Shown here: positions 41,812 to 51,289 of the stretch, piece after piece
Numbering within the stretch: the stretch's first letter is position 1
Layout of the letters: each line of letters begins with the position of its first letter
Assembly: GCA_944320785.1 (NCBI GenBank)
Contig: CALUIR010000003.1
Coordinates: forward strand, 62,001 to 126,000
From: an uncultured Bacteroidaceae bacterium
GTDB taxonomy: Bacteria; Bacteroidota; Bacteroidia; Bacteroidales; Bacteroidaceae
Length of the DNA: 64,000 bases
Direction: 5' to 3'
Notes under the pieces: generated by a model
What the model saw: only the letters and a program-made list of their open reading frames with translations
Told to the model about the DNA's origin: nothing
Databases searched by the model: none
Made by a program: the position numbers and the translations under genes

Positions 41812-43857
41812 CTATTTCCGGTTCAGTTCCGGGTACTTGATGCGCGTGTGGTACATCGTCTTCAGCTTCTCCTTGAACACGGCCTTCACCGTGGCGATGT
41901 CCTTGAACGTGATGGGGCACTCCCGGAAGTAGCCCTCCTCCACCTGCGCGTCGATGATTTTGTCCACCAAGCCGCTGATGGACTCCTCCGTGTACTGCGA
42001 CAGGCTGCGCGAGGCGGCCTCCACGGAATCCGCCATCATCAGGATGGCCGTCTCCTTGGTGAACGGGTTCGGCCCCGGGTAGGTGAACTTCGCCTCGTCC
42101 ACCGGCTCGCCCGGGTGCGCGTTCTTGTAGGAAATGTAGAAGTACTTCGTCTTCCCCCGCCCGTGGTGCGTGCTGATGAAGTCCTTCACCGCCTTGGGCA
42201 GGTTGTGCTTGTCGGCCAGCCGCAGCCCGTCCGCCACGTGGCTGATGACAATCTGCGCGCTCTCCTCGTAGCCCAGCCGCTCGTGCGGGTTCACGCCCGA
42301 CTGGTTCTCCGTGAAGAACGCCGGGTTCTCCATCTTCCCGATGTCGTGGTACAAGGCCCCCGTGCGCACCAGCTGGCTGTTCGCCCCGATCTTGTGCGCC
42401 GCCTCCGCCGCCAGGTTCGCCACCTGCATGGAGTGCTGGAACGTGCCCGGCGCGATTTCCGACATCCGCCGCAGCAGCCGGTTGTTCACGTTCGACAGTT
42501 CCACCAGCGTCACGTTCGAGGTGAAGCCGAACGTCTTCTCCACCGCGAACAGCAGCGGGTACGTGAACAGCAGCAGCACCCCGTTGACGATGAAGTACAC
42601 GTACATCCCCGCGTTCAGCTTGCTCAAGTCGCTCTCGTGGACCAGCTCGTAGGCGAAATACGTGGCCGCATAGCTCAGCACGATGAGGAAAGCCGAGCGG
42701 AACAGCTGCGACCGCTGCGACAGTTCCCGCAGGCTGAACAGCGCCACCAAGCCCGCCGCCGTCTGCAGCAGGATGAACTCATGCGGGTAGCGCAGCGTGA
42801 TGGAGGAGATGAGTATCGCCGTCGTGAGCGCCATGAACGCCGTCCGCGAGTCCAGGAAGATGCGGAGGATCATCGGCAGCATGGCATACGGGATGACGTA
42901 CACGCTGAAAAGGTTGTGGCTCACCATCAGCGCCGTCGCCACCGGGAAGAACACGATGATGGCGAACAGCAGCAGCAGGCTCCCCTTCCGCCGGTAATAC
43001 TCCTTCCGGAAAAGCTCCAGGTAGAGCATGAAGCACAGCATCAGGATGCCCGTCAGCAGCACCTGCCCCGCCAGTATCACCCGCTTCTGCGCCACCGACT
43101 CGCTCCGCTGGATGGACTCCCGCCGCAGCGACTCCAGGATGCGGAACGTCTCCGGCGTGATGATTTCCCCCCGGTCGATGATTTTCTGCCCGCTCTGCAC
43201 GATGCCGCTCGCCCACGACACGTTCGACAGCAGTTCCTCCCGGGCGATGTCCGACTTCTCCTCGTTGCAGGCCACGTTGGGCGCAAGGTACTCGTTCAGG
43301 TTGCACGAGCGGAGCGCGGCGGCCGTCGCCGAGTCCGCGCCGTGGGCGATGCGCTCGTAGGCCTCCTTGGTGGTCAGCAGCTGGGCCGCCGGCACGGGCG
43401 TCCCCACGTTCCGCTCAATCAGCATCACCGACTGCGCCCCGCCCCTGGCCAGCGCCTCCTTCTCCTCGTTGGAGACGATGCCCTTGTCGTACGCCGCGCC
43501 GATGGCCTCCCGCAGGCGGCGGAACTCCCTGGGCTGGAGCCGCACCTTCGTGCCTCCCCGCCAGTCCGCCTCCAGCCTCCTGAGCGCCTCCTCCTTCGTC
43601 CGGCGGTTGAGGTCGTAATAAGGCTGGAAGAAGGCCATGATGCTGTCCTGCTCCCGCCGCACCGCCGCCTCGTCCTTGTAGATGGGGAAGTCGAACGGCG
43701 CCTGCAGCAGCCCGTATTTCCACGGCTTGTTCACGTCAAACTGGTAGTTGAATTTCCCGTCCCTCGGCAGGAAGTACACGATGGCCGCCACCGTGCAGAT
43801 GAATATCAAGACCTTATACGACAAGTCCTTGTAGAAGCTCTTTTTATCGTTCTCCAT
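41812..43857 (-). CDS. 7TM-HD family membrane phosphohydrolase (PgpH-like, probable c-di-AMP hydrolase)
   Basis: A 681-residue membrane protein: an N-terminal helix, a large extracytoplasmic 7TMR-HDED domain (about residues 40-265), seven membrane helices, and a cytoplasmic HD domain with 'TFQHSMQVANLAAEAAHKIGANSQLVRTGALYHDIGKMENPAFFTENQ' (metal-binding H...HD) and a later 'STHHGRGKTKYFY'. In Listeria the relative PgpH degrades c-di-AMP, so control of osmotic or wall homeostasis is likely. The coding strand is strongly GC-rich, so the opposite strand contains long false frames. Confidence 0.9.
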   Translation of the reverse strand: MENDKKSFYKDLSYKVLIFICTVAAIVYFLPRDGKFNYQFDVNKPWKYGLLQAPFDFPIYKDEAAVRREQDSIMAFFQPYYDLNRRTKEEALRRLEADWRGGTKVRLQPREFRRLREAIGAAYDKGIVSNEEKEALARGGAQSVMLIERNVGTPVPAAQLLTTKEAYERIAHGADSATAAALRSCNLNEYLAPNVACNEEKSDIAREELLSNVSWASGIVQSGQKIIDRGEIITPETFRILESLRRESIQRSESVAQKRVILAGQVLLTGILMLCFMLYLELFRKEYYRRKGSLLLLFAIIVFFPVATALMVSHNLFSVYVIPYAMLPMILRIFLDSRTAFMALTTAILISSITLRYPHEFILLQTAAGLVALFSLRELSQRSQLFRSAFLIVLSYAATYFAYELVHESDLSKLNAGMYVYFIVNGVLLLFTYPLLFAVEKTFGFTSNVTLVELSNVNNRLLRRMSEIAPGTFQHSMQVANLAAEAAHKIGANSQLVRTGALYHDIGKMENPAFFTENQSGVNPHERLGYEESAQIVISHVADGLRLADKHNLPKAVKDFISTHHGRGKTKYFYISYKNAHPGEPVDEAKFTYPGPNPFTKETAILMMADSVEAASRSLSQYTEESISGLVDKIIDAQVEEGYFRECPITFKDIATVKAVFKEKLKTMYHTRIKYPELNRK

Positions 43858-44003
43858 GATTCTTTCGTTTTTGCGGGCGAAAAGTACAAAAAAGAAACGA
43901 CAACTCCCCTTTTTTGGCAGAAGAAACTACAATCCTGCCGGATATGTGGCGTTGTTTGGGAAAAATAACTTAATTTTGCCCCGTTTAATCAGAAGAATGC
44001 AAA

Positions 44004-45527
44004 ATGGCAGAAAGAAAAGTAAGAGTCCGCTTTGCCCCAAGCCCCACAGGGCCGCTGCACATCGGGGGCGTACGCACCGCATTATATAACTACCTGTTCG
44101 CCCGCCAGCACAACGGCGATTTGGTGTTCCGCATCGAGGACACCGACTCCAGCCGTTTCGTGCCGGGCGCGGAGGAGTACATCATCGAGTCCTTCCGCTG
44201 GCTGGGCATCACCTTCGACGAAGGCGTGAGCTTTGGCGGCAGCCATGGCCCCTACCGCCAGTCCGAGCGCCGCGATATCTATAAAAGATACGTGAAGGAA
44301 CTGTTGGAAAAAGGAAAGGCATACGTTGCTTTCGACACCCCGGCCGAATTGGAAGAGAAGCGCAAGGAAATCCACAATTTCCAGTATGACGCATCCACCC
44401 GGATGGGCATGCGCAATTCGCTGGCGATGCCCCAGGAAGAAGTAAGCCGCCTCATGGCGGCAGGGACGCAATATGTGGTCCGCTTCAAGGTGGAGCCGGA
44501 CGAAGACGTGCATGTCAACGACCTTATCCGTGGCGACGTGGTCATCAATTCCTCCATCTTGGACGACAAGGTGTTGTACAAGTCGGCGGATGAACTGCCT
44601 ACTTATCACTTGGCCAACATTGTGGACGACCATCTGATGGAGATTACCCATGTCATCCGGGGGGAAGAATGGCTGCCCTCCGCGCCGTTGCATGTCTTGT
44701 TGTACCGGGCATTCGGCTGGGAAGGCACCATGCCGCAGTTTGCCCATCTGCCTTTGCTGTTGAAGCCTGAAGGCAATGGCAAACTCAGCAAACGTGATGG
44801 CGACCGTCTGGGTTTCCCTGTTTTTCCTTTGGAGTGGCACGACCCGAAAACCGGCGAGTCATCTTCCGGCTATCGTGAAGCCGGCTACTTGCCCGAAGCG
44901 GTCGTCAATTTCTTGGCTTTGTTGGGATGGAACCCGGGCAACGACCAAGAACTGATGTCGATGGACGAACTGGTCAGCCTGTTCAATCTGAGCCATTGCA
45001 GCAAGGCAGGTGCCAAGTTTGACTATAAGAAAGGCATCTGGTTCAACCATGAATATATCCTGAGGAAGCCGGATGCCGAAGTGGCTGCCTTGTTCAAGCC
45101 GGTATTGGCCGGCCATGGCGTGGATGTCGCTGCATATAATGATGATTACTTGACCCGCGTGGTCGGTTTAGTGAAAGGCCGTGTTAATTTTGTAAAAGAA
45201 CTGTGGGAACAGGCACGCTTCTTTTTCGTAGCGCCGGAGTCGTATGCTGAGAAAGACGTGAAGAAACGCTGGTCGGAAGACACGCCCCGTATCATGGGCG
45301 AGTTGATGGATGTTTTGCGGGGCATGACGGATTTTTCCTCAAAGCATGCGGAAGAAGTTGTCATCGGCTGGATTACTGAAAAAGGGTATCATATGGGCAA
45401 TGTGATGAACGCCTTCCGCCTGGCTGTGGTCGGAGAATGCAAAGGCCCCCATATGTTCGACATTACCGAATTGCTGGGCAAGGAAGAAACGTTGGCGCGG
45501 ATTGAAAAAGCAGTTCAGGCGATATGA
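44004..45527 (+). CDS. gltX: Glutamyl-tRNA synthetase
   Basis: A 507-residue class I synthetase charging tRNA-Glu. HIGH motif in '[24 protein letters not shown]' and the KMSKS equivalent '[19 protein letters not shown]' are seen, with the Bacteroidota-type insert after it. A possible -7 box TAATTTTG lies at 43971-43978. Its stop overlaps the start of the acyltransferase gene by 4 bases, so they are coupled. Confidence 0.97.
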   Translation: MAERKVRVRFAPSPTGPLHIGGVRTALYNYLFARQHNGDLVFRIEDTDSSRFVPGAEEYIIESFRWLGITFDEGVSFGGSHGPYRQSERRDIYKRYVKELLEKGKAYVAFDTPAELEEKRKEIHNFQYDASTRMGMRNSLAMPQEEVSRLMAAGTQYVVRFKVEPDEDVHVNDLIRGDVVINSSILDDKVLYKSADELPTYHLANIVDDHLMEITHVIRGEEWLPSAPLHVLLYRAFGWEGTMPQFAHLPLLLKPEGNGKLSKRDGDRLGFPVFPLEWHDPKTGESSSGYREAGYLPEAVVNFLALLGWNPGNDQELMSMDELVSLFNLSHCSKAGAKFDYKKGIWFNHEYILRKPDAEVAALFKPVLAGHGVDVAAYNDDYLTRVVGLVKGRVNFVKELWEQARFFFVAPESYAEKDVKKRWSEDTPRIMGELMDVLRGMTDFSSKHAEEVVIGWITEKGYHMGNVMNAFRLAVVGECKGPHMFDITELLGKEETLARIEKAVQAI

Positions 45528-46402
45528 TGTACCACTTGCTTCGTCTGCTGCTGAAATTGTTTTCTTTTGTCCCTTGGCGTGTGCTTTATGTCTTGTCGGA
45601 TGCCTTGTACGGCCTGCTGTATTATGTAGTACGCTATCGGCGGAAGATTGTGCGCCGCAACTTGACTGAGTCTTTTCCTGCGAAGGATTTGCCGGAACTT
45701 AAGCGGATAGAGCGGAAGTTTTATCATTTCTTTGCGGACATGCTTCTGGAGACCTGCAAGTTTGCCACCATGTCGCAAGAGGAGATAAGGCGGCGCATGA
45801 AGTTTGTGAATGCAGAAGGAGTCAATGCCATGATAAGGGAGGGGCGTTCCAATGCCATTTATTTAGGGCATCATGGCAACTGGGAATGGGTGTCTTCCAT
45901 GCCTTTGTGGCTGGACAAGCGCATGACAGGCGCGCAGATTTACCATAAACTGCGTAATAAGAGTATGGAGCGGCTGATGCTGTATATCCGTGAACGGATG
46001 GGAGTTTTGAGTGTAGATATGCGGAAAACGGCTCGTTATATTGCGAATCAGGTTGCCGGTCATAAAATTTGTGTCATTGGTTTTATCGCTGACCAATCTC
46101 CCAAGCTGCGGGAATCCCGCCATTTCCTTCCTTTTTTGCACCATAAGGCTCCGGTGTTGACAGGGACGGAGAAGATCGTGAAGCATTATGGGTTTGAGGC
46201 ATGGTATCTGGACGTGAGGCGGGTGAAGCGGGGGTATTATGAAGCGGAGTTTGTCCGCCTTCATGAGGTTCCCCAATCATTGCCCGACTTTGAATTGACC
46301 GCCCTTTATTTCCGTCATTTGGAACAAACCATCCAGCGTCAACCAGAATTGTATTTGTGGACGCACAATCGTTTTAAACATGCTGAAAGGGAGGCGGAGT
46401 GA
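45524..46402 (+). CDS. Lipid A biosynthesis-type lysophospholipid acyltransferase (LpxL/HtrB family)
   Basis: A 292-residue membrane-associated acyltransferase. An N-terminal helix ([29 protein letters not shown]) is followed by the HX4(D/E)-type motif in '[19 protein letters not shown]', then '[33 protein letters not shown]' and '[13 protein letters not shown]'. It would add a secondary acyl chain to lipid A. ATG 45524 or 45527 are both possible; the overlap with gltX is retained either way. Confidence 0.9.
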   Translation: MMYHLLRLLLKLFSFVPWRVLYVLSDALYGLLYYVVRYRRKIVRRNLTESFPAKDLPELKRIERKFYHFFADMLLETCKFATMSQEEIRRRMKFVNAEGVNAMIREGRSNAIYLGHHGNWEWVSSMPLWLDKRMTGAQIYHKLRNKSMERLMLYIRERMGVLSVDMRKTARYIANQVAGHKICVIGFIADQSPKLRESRHFLPFLHHKAPVLTGTEKIVKHYGFEAWYLDVRRVKRGYYEAEFVRLHEVPQSLPDFELTALYFRHLEQTIQRQPELYLWTHNRFKHAEREAE

Positions 46403-46437
46403 ATGCTTGTTCCATCCCTCAAGAAAGAAATAGGATA

Positions 46438-47430
46438 ATGGGTATAGATTTTGTAATCACATGGGTTGACATGAGTGACCCGGAGTGGCAAGCAGATTTT
46501 GCGAAATACTCCGGCAACAAGGGCAACACGAAGAACGGGGTATCGGAAGCCCGTTTTCGTGACTACGGTTTCTTGAAATATTGGTTCCGTGGTGTGGAAA
46601 AGTTTGCTCCATGGGTGCGGAAAGTACATTTTGTGACCAGCGGGCAGAAACCGGAATGGCTGGATGATAGCCATCCAAAACTTCATTTGGTGAATCATGA
46701 GGATTATATACCGGCGCAGTTTTTGCCTACTTACAATTCCGTTGTGATAGAACGTTATTTGCATAAGATTCCTGGCTTGGCGGAGCATTTTGTTTATTTC
46801 AATGATGATTTTTATATCATTAATGCGATAAGCGAGGAGCGATTCTTCCGTAACGGATTGCCTTGCGACATTGCTGCTTTCCTTTATAATCCTTCATGGT
46901 CGCAATGGTATAAGCGCATCAAGAACAATTTGAGGATTATTAACCGCTATTTCAATAAAAGGGACGTGATGGCCCGTGACCATGACAAATGGTTTGACAA
47001 AAGCTATGGTTCCCGCGCCCGTTGGAATTACCTGTTGAAACCATATGGCAAGTTCATTACCTTGCGTACGCCCCACAATGCGCAGCCTTATCTGAAAACA
47101 ACGTTTGAGGAAGTATGGGCCGTGGCCGGAAAGGAATTGACTGAGACATCGGCCAACCGCTTCCGTGCCTTGACGGATTATACGCCGGAACTGTTTCGTA
47201 CCTGGCAAATTTGCCGGGGCAATTTTGAGCCTTATAATACTTACCGCGACACGAAGATGTTTCCGCTCATGGTTCGTCCCAAGCAAGCTGTCCGGGCGAT
47301 TCGTGAACAGGCCTATTCATTGGTTTGCTTGAATGACAACATCCATATACGCAATTATGCCCAGGTTATGGAAAACATCGAGAATGCCTTTGAATCTATC
47401 CTGCCGGAAAAATCGGCTTTTGAACTTTAG
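46438..47430 (+). CDS. Stealth-family capsular polysaccharide phosphotransferase
   Basis: About 330 residues from ATG 46438. The Stealth conserved regions are clear: CR1 'DFVITWVDMSDPEWQADF', CR2 'RFRDYGFLKYWFRGVEKFAPWVRKVHFVTSGQKPEWL', then 'YLHKIPGLAEHFVYFNDDFYIIN' with the metal-site Asp pair and 'HNAQPYLKTTFEEVW'. Such enzymes transfer sugar phosphates to build surface glycans. It follows the lipid A acyltransferase, which suggests an LPS/capsule role. Confidence 0.9.
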   Translation: MGIDFVITWVDMSDPEWQADFAKYSGNKGNTKNGVSEARFRDYGFLKYWFRGVEKFAPWVRKVHFVTSGQKPEWLDDSHPKLHLVNHEDYIPAQFLPTYNSVVIERYLHKIPGLAEHFVYFNDDFYIINAISEERFFRNGLPCDIAAFLYNPSWSQWYKRIKNNLRIINRYFNKRDVMARDHDKWFDKSYGSRARWNYLLKPYGKFITLRTPHNAQPYLKTTFEEVWAVAGKELTETSANRFRALTDYTPELFRTWQICRGNFEPYNTYRDTKMFPLMVRPKQAVRAIREQAYSLVCLNDNIHIRNYAQVMENIENAFESILPEKSAFEL

Positions 47431-47443
47431 GCACCTGTCCATC

Positions 47444-48316
47444 ATGAATAAAGTTCTTGCAGAAATCATTGCGGGTGTCATTCCTTGTAAGATGGCACGC
47501 AACCGCTGGCGCGGGCTTTTGCGCTATGGGCCTTTCAAAGCGCTGAGGCTGAAATGGCGGATGAGGCATGACCATACGGTTCCGAAGTATTATCTGGCAG
47601 TATGCGCCATTGCGAAAAATGAAGGGCCTTATTTCAAAGAGTGGATAGAATGGCACCAAAGTCAAGGGGTGGAGAAGTTCTATATTTACGACAACGGCAG
47701 TACAGATGAGACGAAAGAAGTGCTTGCTCCTTATGTTGCATCAGGATTGGTGGATTATGCCTTTTTCCCGGGACAGAAGAAACAACTTGCAGCCTATGAT
47801 GATTGCTTTGAGAGGCACCGGTTGGAGACTCGTTGGCTGGCAGTGATTGATTTGGATGAATTCATTGTGCCGGTAAAGGACAAGTCAATCCCCGACTTTT
47901 TGCATCGTATGGAGAGATTCTCTGTGGTGGAAATCAATTGGCTGGTTTACGGAAGCGGTGGGGCTAAGAAGCGGGGACCGGGAAAGGTCATGGAAAGATT
48001 CCGGAAGCATTCTTTGCCTGGCCACCTGTTGAACAGGCATGTGAAAAGCATTGCGGATCCCCGTCGTGTCTGTACGATGACAGGATGCCATGAAGCGGCA
48101 CGCTTGTGTGGACGTGCGGCTGATTCCCATGGCATGCCATTGAAGAAAGGTTTCCGCGACCGTGAGCCGCAGCAGGATGTCATCCGCATCAACCATTATG
48201 CGGTGAAGTCTTATGAGGAGTTCTTGGCGAAGCGGGCGAGGGGGAGGGCCAGAATAAACACGCTGCGTGACTTCAGCTATTTTGAACAATATGATTTGAA
48301 CAATCTGGCAGAGTGA
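47444..48316 (+). CDS. Glycosyltransferase family 92-like protein
   Basis: A 290-residue enzyme from ATG 47444. 'YYLAVCAIAKNEGPYFKEWIEWHQSQGVEKFYIYDNGSTDETKEVL' and the metal-binding 'ETRWLAVIDLDEFIVPVKDKSIPDFL' match GT92/DUF23-type transferases, with 'INHYAVKSYEEFLAKRARGRA' at the end. It lies 13 bp after the Stealth gene in the same operon. Acceptor unknown. Confidence 0.85.
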   Translation: MNKVLAEIIAGVIPCKMARNRWRGLLRYGPFKALRLKWRMRHDHTVPKYYLAVCAIAKNEGPYFKEWIEWHQSQGVEKFYIYDNGSTDETKEVLAPYVASGLVDYAFFPGQKKQLAAYDDCFERHRLETRWLAVIDLDEFIVPVKDKSIPDFLHRMERFSVVEINWLVYGSGGAKKRGPGKVMERFRKHSLPGHLLNRHVKSIADPRRVCTMTGCHEAARLCGRAADSHGMPLKKGFRDREPQQDVIRINHYAVKSYEEFLAKRARGRARINTLRDFSYFEQYDLNNLAE

Positions 48317-48449
48317 GGTTCAACGCCACTGAGGCTGGCAATATGCGCAAAGGCGATTAGGCATCGGGTTGGAACTTTCCTGTGTTCCATTGGATTTTCC
48401 TGCAATGCAGCCAGAGGCCGAATGCATCTTTTGTAAGAATTTCATTTAG

Positions 48450-49547
48450 TCAGTTATTCATGGGTAGAGGATTGCCGCTGAGTATTTCTAAGAAATACTT
48501 TATGTATTGTTCTGTGCAATGCTCCCACGTGAATCGGGCAACGCTTTGTTTGATCCTTTTGGCATATGAGGGTGTTGCGGCATAAAAAGCCAATTGCCTT
48601 TTAACGAACCCTGCCATTGATTCTGGGGTAAGATTCTCCCAATAGAAAGCATCTTTGCCTCCTATTTCAGGGAGACTTGTTAGCGTTGAAAGGAATACCG
48701 GCTTCCCGAATTTCATCGCCTCAATAGGGGGCAAGCCAAACCCTTCACACAATGATGGGAAAAGGAAAGCACGGCAAGTTTTGTAAAGGAAGGCCTTTTC
48801 CGCTTCTTTCACATTGGAAAGCATGTAAATATTGTGGTTGCGGCACGCCTTTATCTTTAACTGGAGCGTTTTGCCATGAACGCTATTCCAATCCCCTACT
48901 ATCAGCAAGTTTTCTTCAGGGAGGAAATCCATCATTTCTATCAGTAACTGCACATTCTTTTTGGGTTGCAAGCTGGAAATGTGGAATAAGAAGTTGTTGG
49001 GCAAGTTGGTTAGTTCATGATTCGGCTGTAATGAATTGGACAGATCCGTTGCGCCATTATAGATGACCTTCTGAGGCTGGAGAATGTGAAAATGTTTGGC
49101 CGTGTCTTCATGGACAAATCGAGAGATGTAATTTACGTAATCCGTCCGCTCTATTTTCTGCTGGAACTTTCGAATGGATTTCTCCAAATTTTTTCCTTTT
49201 TTTTCATAGAAGAAGTTGATGTCATGAATGGTCAGAAGCTGTTTCTTGGCATAATGCAGACGCCCAACCCGGCTATATTGATAAGGCGTATGGAATAAAT
49301 CCGCTTGAATCGGGAAAAGAGGCAATATGCAACGCAGGAAAGCCGGGATGCAGATATAATGCACATCGTCACCAAAGCACCCTTTAAACTGAGGCGGCAG
49401 AAGAAAATAGAACTCTAGCCCGTAGCGGGTGCGCAACATTGTGGCATGTTTGGCCAGATGTTCTCCTAATTGCCTGCAAAATTCGCCTACGCCCACATAA
49501 GGAGTGGAAATGGGATAAACATCGATGACGATTTTCTTAGTTTTCAT
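48450..49547 (-). CDS. GT4-like (glycosyl transferase group 1) enzyme
   Basis: A 365-residue GT-B-fold transferase. The C-terminal domain has 'FLFHISSLQPKKNVQLLIEMMDFLPEENLLIVG' and the donor-binding EX7E-like 'PSLCEGFGLPPIEAMKFGKPVFLSTLTSLPEIGG'. The N-terminus (IVIDVYPISTPYVGVGEFCRQLGEHL) is the acceptor domain. It is AT-rich compared with both neighbours, suggesting separate acquisition. It overlaps the next gene upstream by 11 bp. Confidence 0.87.
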   Translation of the reverse strand: MKTKKIVIDVYPISTPYVGVGEFCRQLGEHLAKHATMLRTRYGLEFYFLLPPQFKGCFGDDVHYICIPAFLRCILPLFPIQADLFHTPYQYSRVGRLHYAKKQLLTIHDINFFYEKKGKNLEKSIRKFQQKIERTDYVNYISRFVHEDTAKHFHILQPQKVIYNGATDLSNSLQPNHELTNLPNNFLFHISSLQPKKNVQLLIEMMDFLPEENLLIVGDWNSVHGKTLQLKIKACRNHNIYMLSNVKEAEKAFLYKTCRAFLFPSLCEGFGLPPIEAMKFGKPVFLSTLTSLPEIGGKDAFYWENLTPESMAGFVKRQLAFYAATPSYAKRIKQSVARFTWEHCTEQYIKYFLEILSGNPLPMNN

Positions 49548-50319
49548 TTGTTACCTTTTCTCTTATTTCCGGGTAATGTTCCAATATCCTTTCCAACGCT
49601 TTCCGGTTGCGGTCTTCATCCGACCTGATATTGACGTTCATGAGGGAATATTCCATCGGCTTCCCTATTCCTTTGGCAGTGCGTTGCCCATTGGGGAGAG
49701 GAACCACGTAAGTGCCGCGTGCTACTGCTGCTGCCCAGAACCAGATATCGTCATTGGTTGGAGCCATTGCCATGAAGCGTGCAGGATCAAGCATCTTTTC
49801 ATCCAATGAGTGGGGCGGGTACAACACGCCGCCTACGCCTGTTTGCATGGCAAGGCGGCTGAAATGGTATTTCTTGAAGATGAAGTCGTACCATTTATAT
49901 TTCCGCCATTTGCGGTAAGGGGCATTCAGTACCACCCGCCGCACGCGGTGCGCCACGATGGCACCGGGCAAACGCTGGTGCAGGCGGACTAAATCGCGCA
50001 GCATATCCGGATGGTAATGGATGTCGTCGTCAATGGTCACAATGACATCATCGGGGAAGTCCCTCAATGCCGGGAGCAATTTCTTATAGGAACGCATCTC
50101 GGTAGGGTCGAACCTCACTTCAAAAATCGGGCATTCGCTTTTGAGTGCTTCTAATTCAGGGGGCAGCATCCCGCCTGGAAACTTCTGTGTGTCTAGGTAG
50201 AGTACCACTTTGTCGGGGAGCAATGAGCCGTTCAGCACTGAGCGTATGGCTTGCGCGGCATAAGGAATGGCCTCAGGGAAGGAGGTCAACGAGACGATTG
50301 TCTTCTGCTTGTTGTTCAT
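49537..50319 (-). CDS. GT2-like glycosyltransferase-type protein, tandem copy B
   Basis: A 260-residue protein with a nucleotide-binding start 'TIVSLTSFPEAIPYAAQAIRSVLNGSLLPDKVVLYLD' and a metal motif 'DVIVTIDDDIHYHPDML', then 'MQTGVGGVLYPPHSLDEKMLDPARF' and 'DDIWFWAAAVARGTYVVPLPNGQ'. It is a close paralogue of the gene directly upstream (about half of residues alike by eye). Donor and acceptor unknown; likely surface glycan. Confidence 0.82.
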   Translation of the reverse strand: MNNKQKTIVSLTSFPEAIPYAAQAIRSVLNGSLLPDKVVLYLDTQKFPGGMLPPELEALKSECPIFEVRFDPTEMRSYKKLLPALRDFPDDVIVTIDDDIHYHPDMLRDLVRLHQRLPGAIVAHRVRRVVLNAPYRKWRKYKWYDFIFKKYHFSRLAMQTGVGGVLYPPHSLDEKMLDPARFMAMAPTNDDIWFWAAAVARGTYVVPLPNGQRTAKGIGKPMEYSLMNVNIRSDEDRNRKALERILEHYPEIREKVTNEN

Positions 50320-51122
50320 GTGTTTTCGGGTGATGTGCTATAACCGATTTTCTTTCCTATCTCAGGATACCTTTCCACGATGGCCTTCAGCGCAGCCGCA
50401 TTCTTATCTACACCCGACTTGAAGTTGGTGGTTTTCAGCGAGAGTGTCCGTGGTTTTCCCACTCCTTTGGGCTTGTTGTGGCCGAAGGGGACGGGCACGA
50501 CAGGCGTTCCGCCGGCCACGGCTGCCGCCCAAAACCAGATGTCGTCCGTCGTGGGGGCTATTTGTGTAAACAAGCCTGCATCCATCATTTCCGGTTGCAA
50601 GGAATGGGGAGGATACAGCACGCCGCCCACGCCTGTTTGTATGTTCGTGAAATCTGCATGAATCCGCCGGGGCAGGAAGTGGTACCATCGGTATTTTTTC
50701 CATTGCCGGTAAGGTTTTCCTGGTTTCATGCGCTTGGCGCGGTGCGCCAGCACGGCATGCGGAAGCTGCTTGTGCAGGCGCAGCAGGTCGCGCAGCATGT
50801 GCCGGTGGTAATGCACATCGTCGTCCACTGTCACGATGACGGCATCCGGGAAATCTTGCAAAGCCGGAATCAATTTCCGGTAGGAACGGATGTCGTTGCC
50901 GTAATCCCGTATTTCAAATATGGGGTTGCTTTCTGCCAGTTCCAACAGTTCTTGCGGGATGCCGTTTTTGCCGAATTGCGCGAAAGTCAGGTAAAGCACC
51001 ATTTTGTCGGGAAGCACTGTCCCGTCCAAGATGGATTGGATGGCTTGTACGGCATAGGGTATGGCCGCCGGGAACGAGGTCATAGACACGACGACTTGAG
51101 GCTTGGTGCCATTGGCATTCAT
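50316..51122 (-). CDS. GT2-like glycosyltransferase-type protein, tandem copy A
   Basis: A 268-residue paralogue of the next gene: 'VVVSMTSFPAAIPYAVQAIQSILDGTVLPDKMVLYLT', 'DAVIVTVDDDVHYHRHML', 'IQTGVGGVLYPPHSLQPEMMDAGLF' and 'DDIWFWAAAVAGGTPVVPV'. The two genes overlap by 4 bp. A TATCTTTG -7 box lies 44 bp upstream. The pair probably adds related sugars to one glycan (inference). Confidence 0.82.
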   Translation of the reverse strand: MNANGTKPQVVVSMTSFPAAIPYAVQAIQSILDGTVLPDKMVLYLTFAQFGKNGIPQELLELAESNPIFEIRDYGNDIRSYRKLIPALQDFPDAVIVTVDDDVHYHRHMLRDLLRLHKQLPHAVLAHRAKRMKPGKPYRQWKKYRWYHFLPRRIHADFTNIQTGVGGVLYPPHSLQPEMMDAGLFTQIAPTTDDIWFWAAAVAGGTPVVPVPFGHNKPKGVGKPRTLSLKTTNFKSGVDKNAAALKAIVERYPEIGKKIGYSTSPENT

Positions 51123-51165
51123 GCTTTTTGCGTTTTATAAGTTTCTTTTATGAATCTTTGACGGG

Positions 51166-51173
51166 CAAAGATA
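51166..51173 (-). promoter_or_regulatory. Likely -7 box for the leftward glycosyltransferase operon
   Basis: Minus-strand TATCTTTG, a perfect TAnnTTTG match, 44 bp before the start of copy A; no clear TTTG lies at -33, so this is the only part I can support. Confidence 0.5.
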
Positions 51174-51289
51174 GTGATTTTTTGGATTTGGCGGCAGGAT
51201 TGTCCTATTTTCCTGCAGGATTGTTCCATTTTCCTTGGGCGGGAGTTCCCGTGCAGGAGCCGGGGCTGGCGCGGCGGTTTGCTTGGGGG

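Noticed and set aside
39848..43968. Very long frames antisense to priA and to the HD hydrolase (690 and 706 codons)
   Set aside because: They are side effects of the high GC; compositions are Arg/Pro/His/Ala-rich without motifs, and the genes on the other strand are certain.
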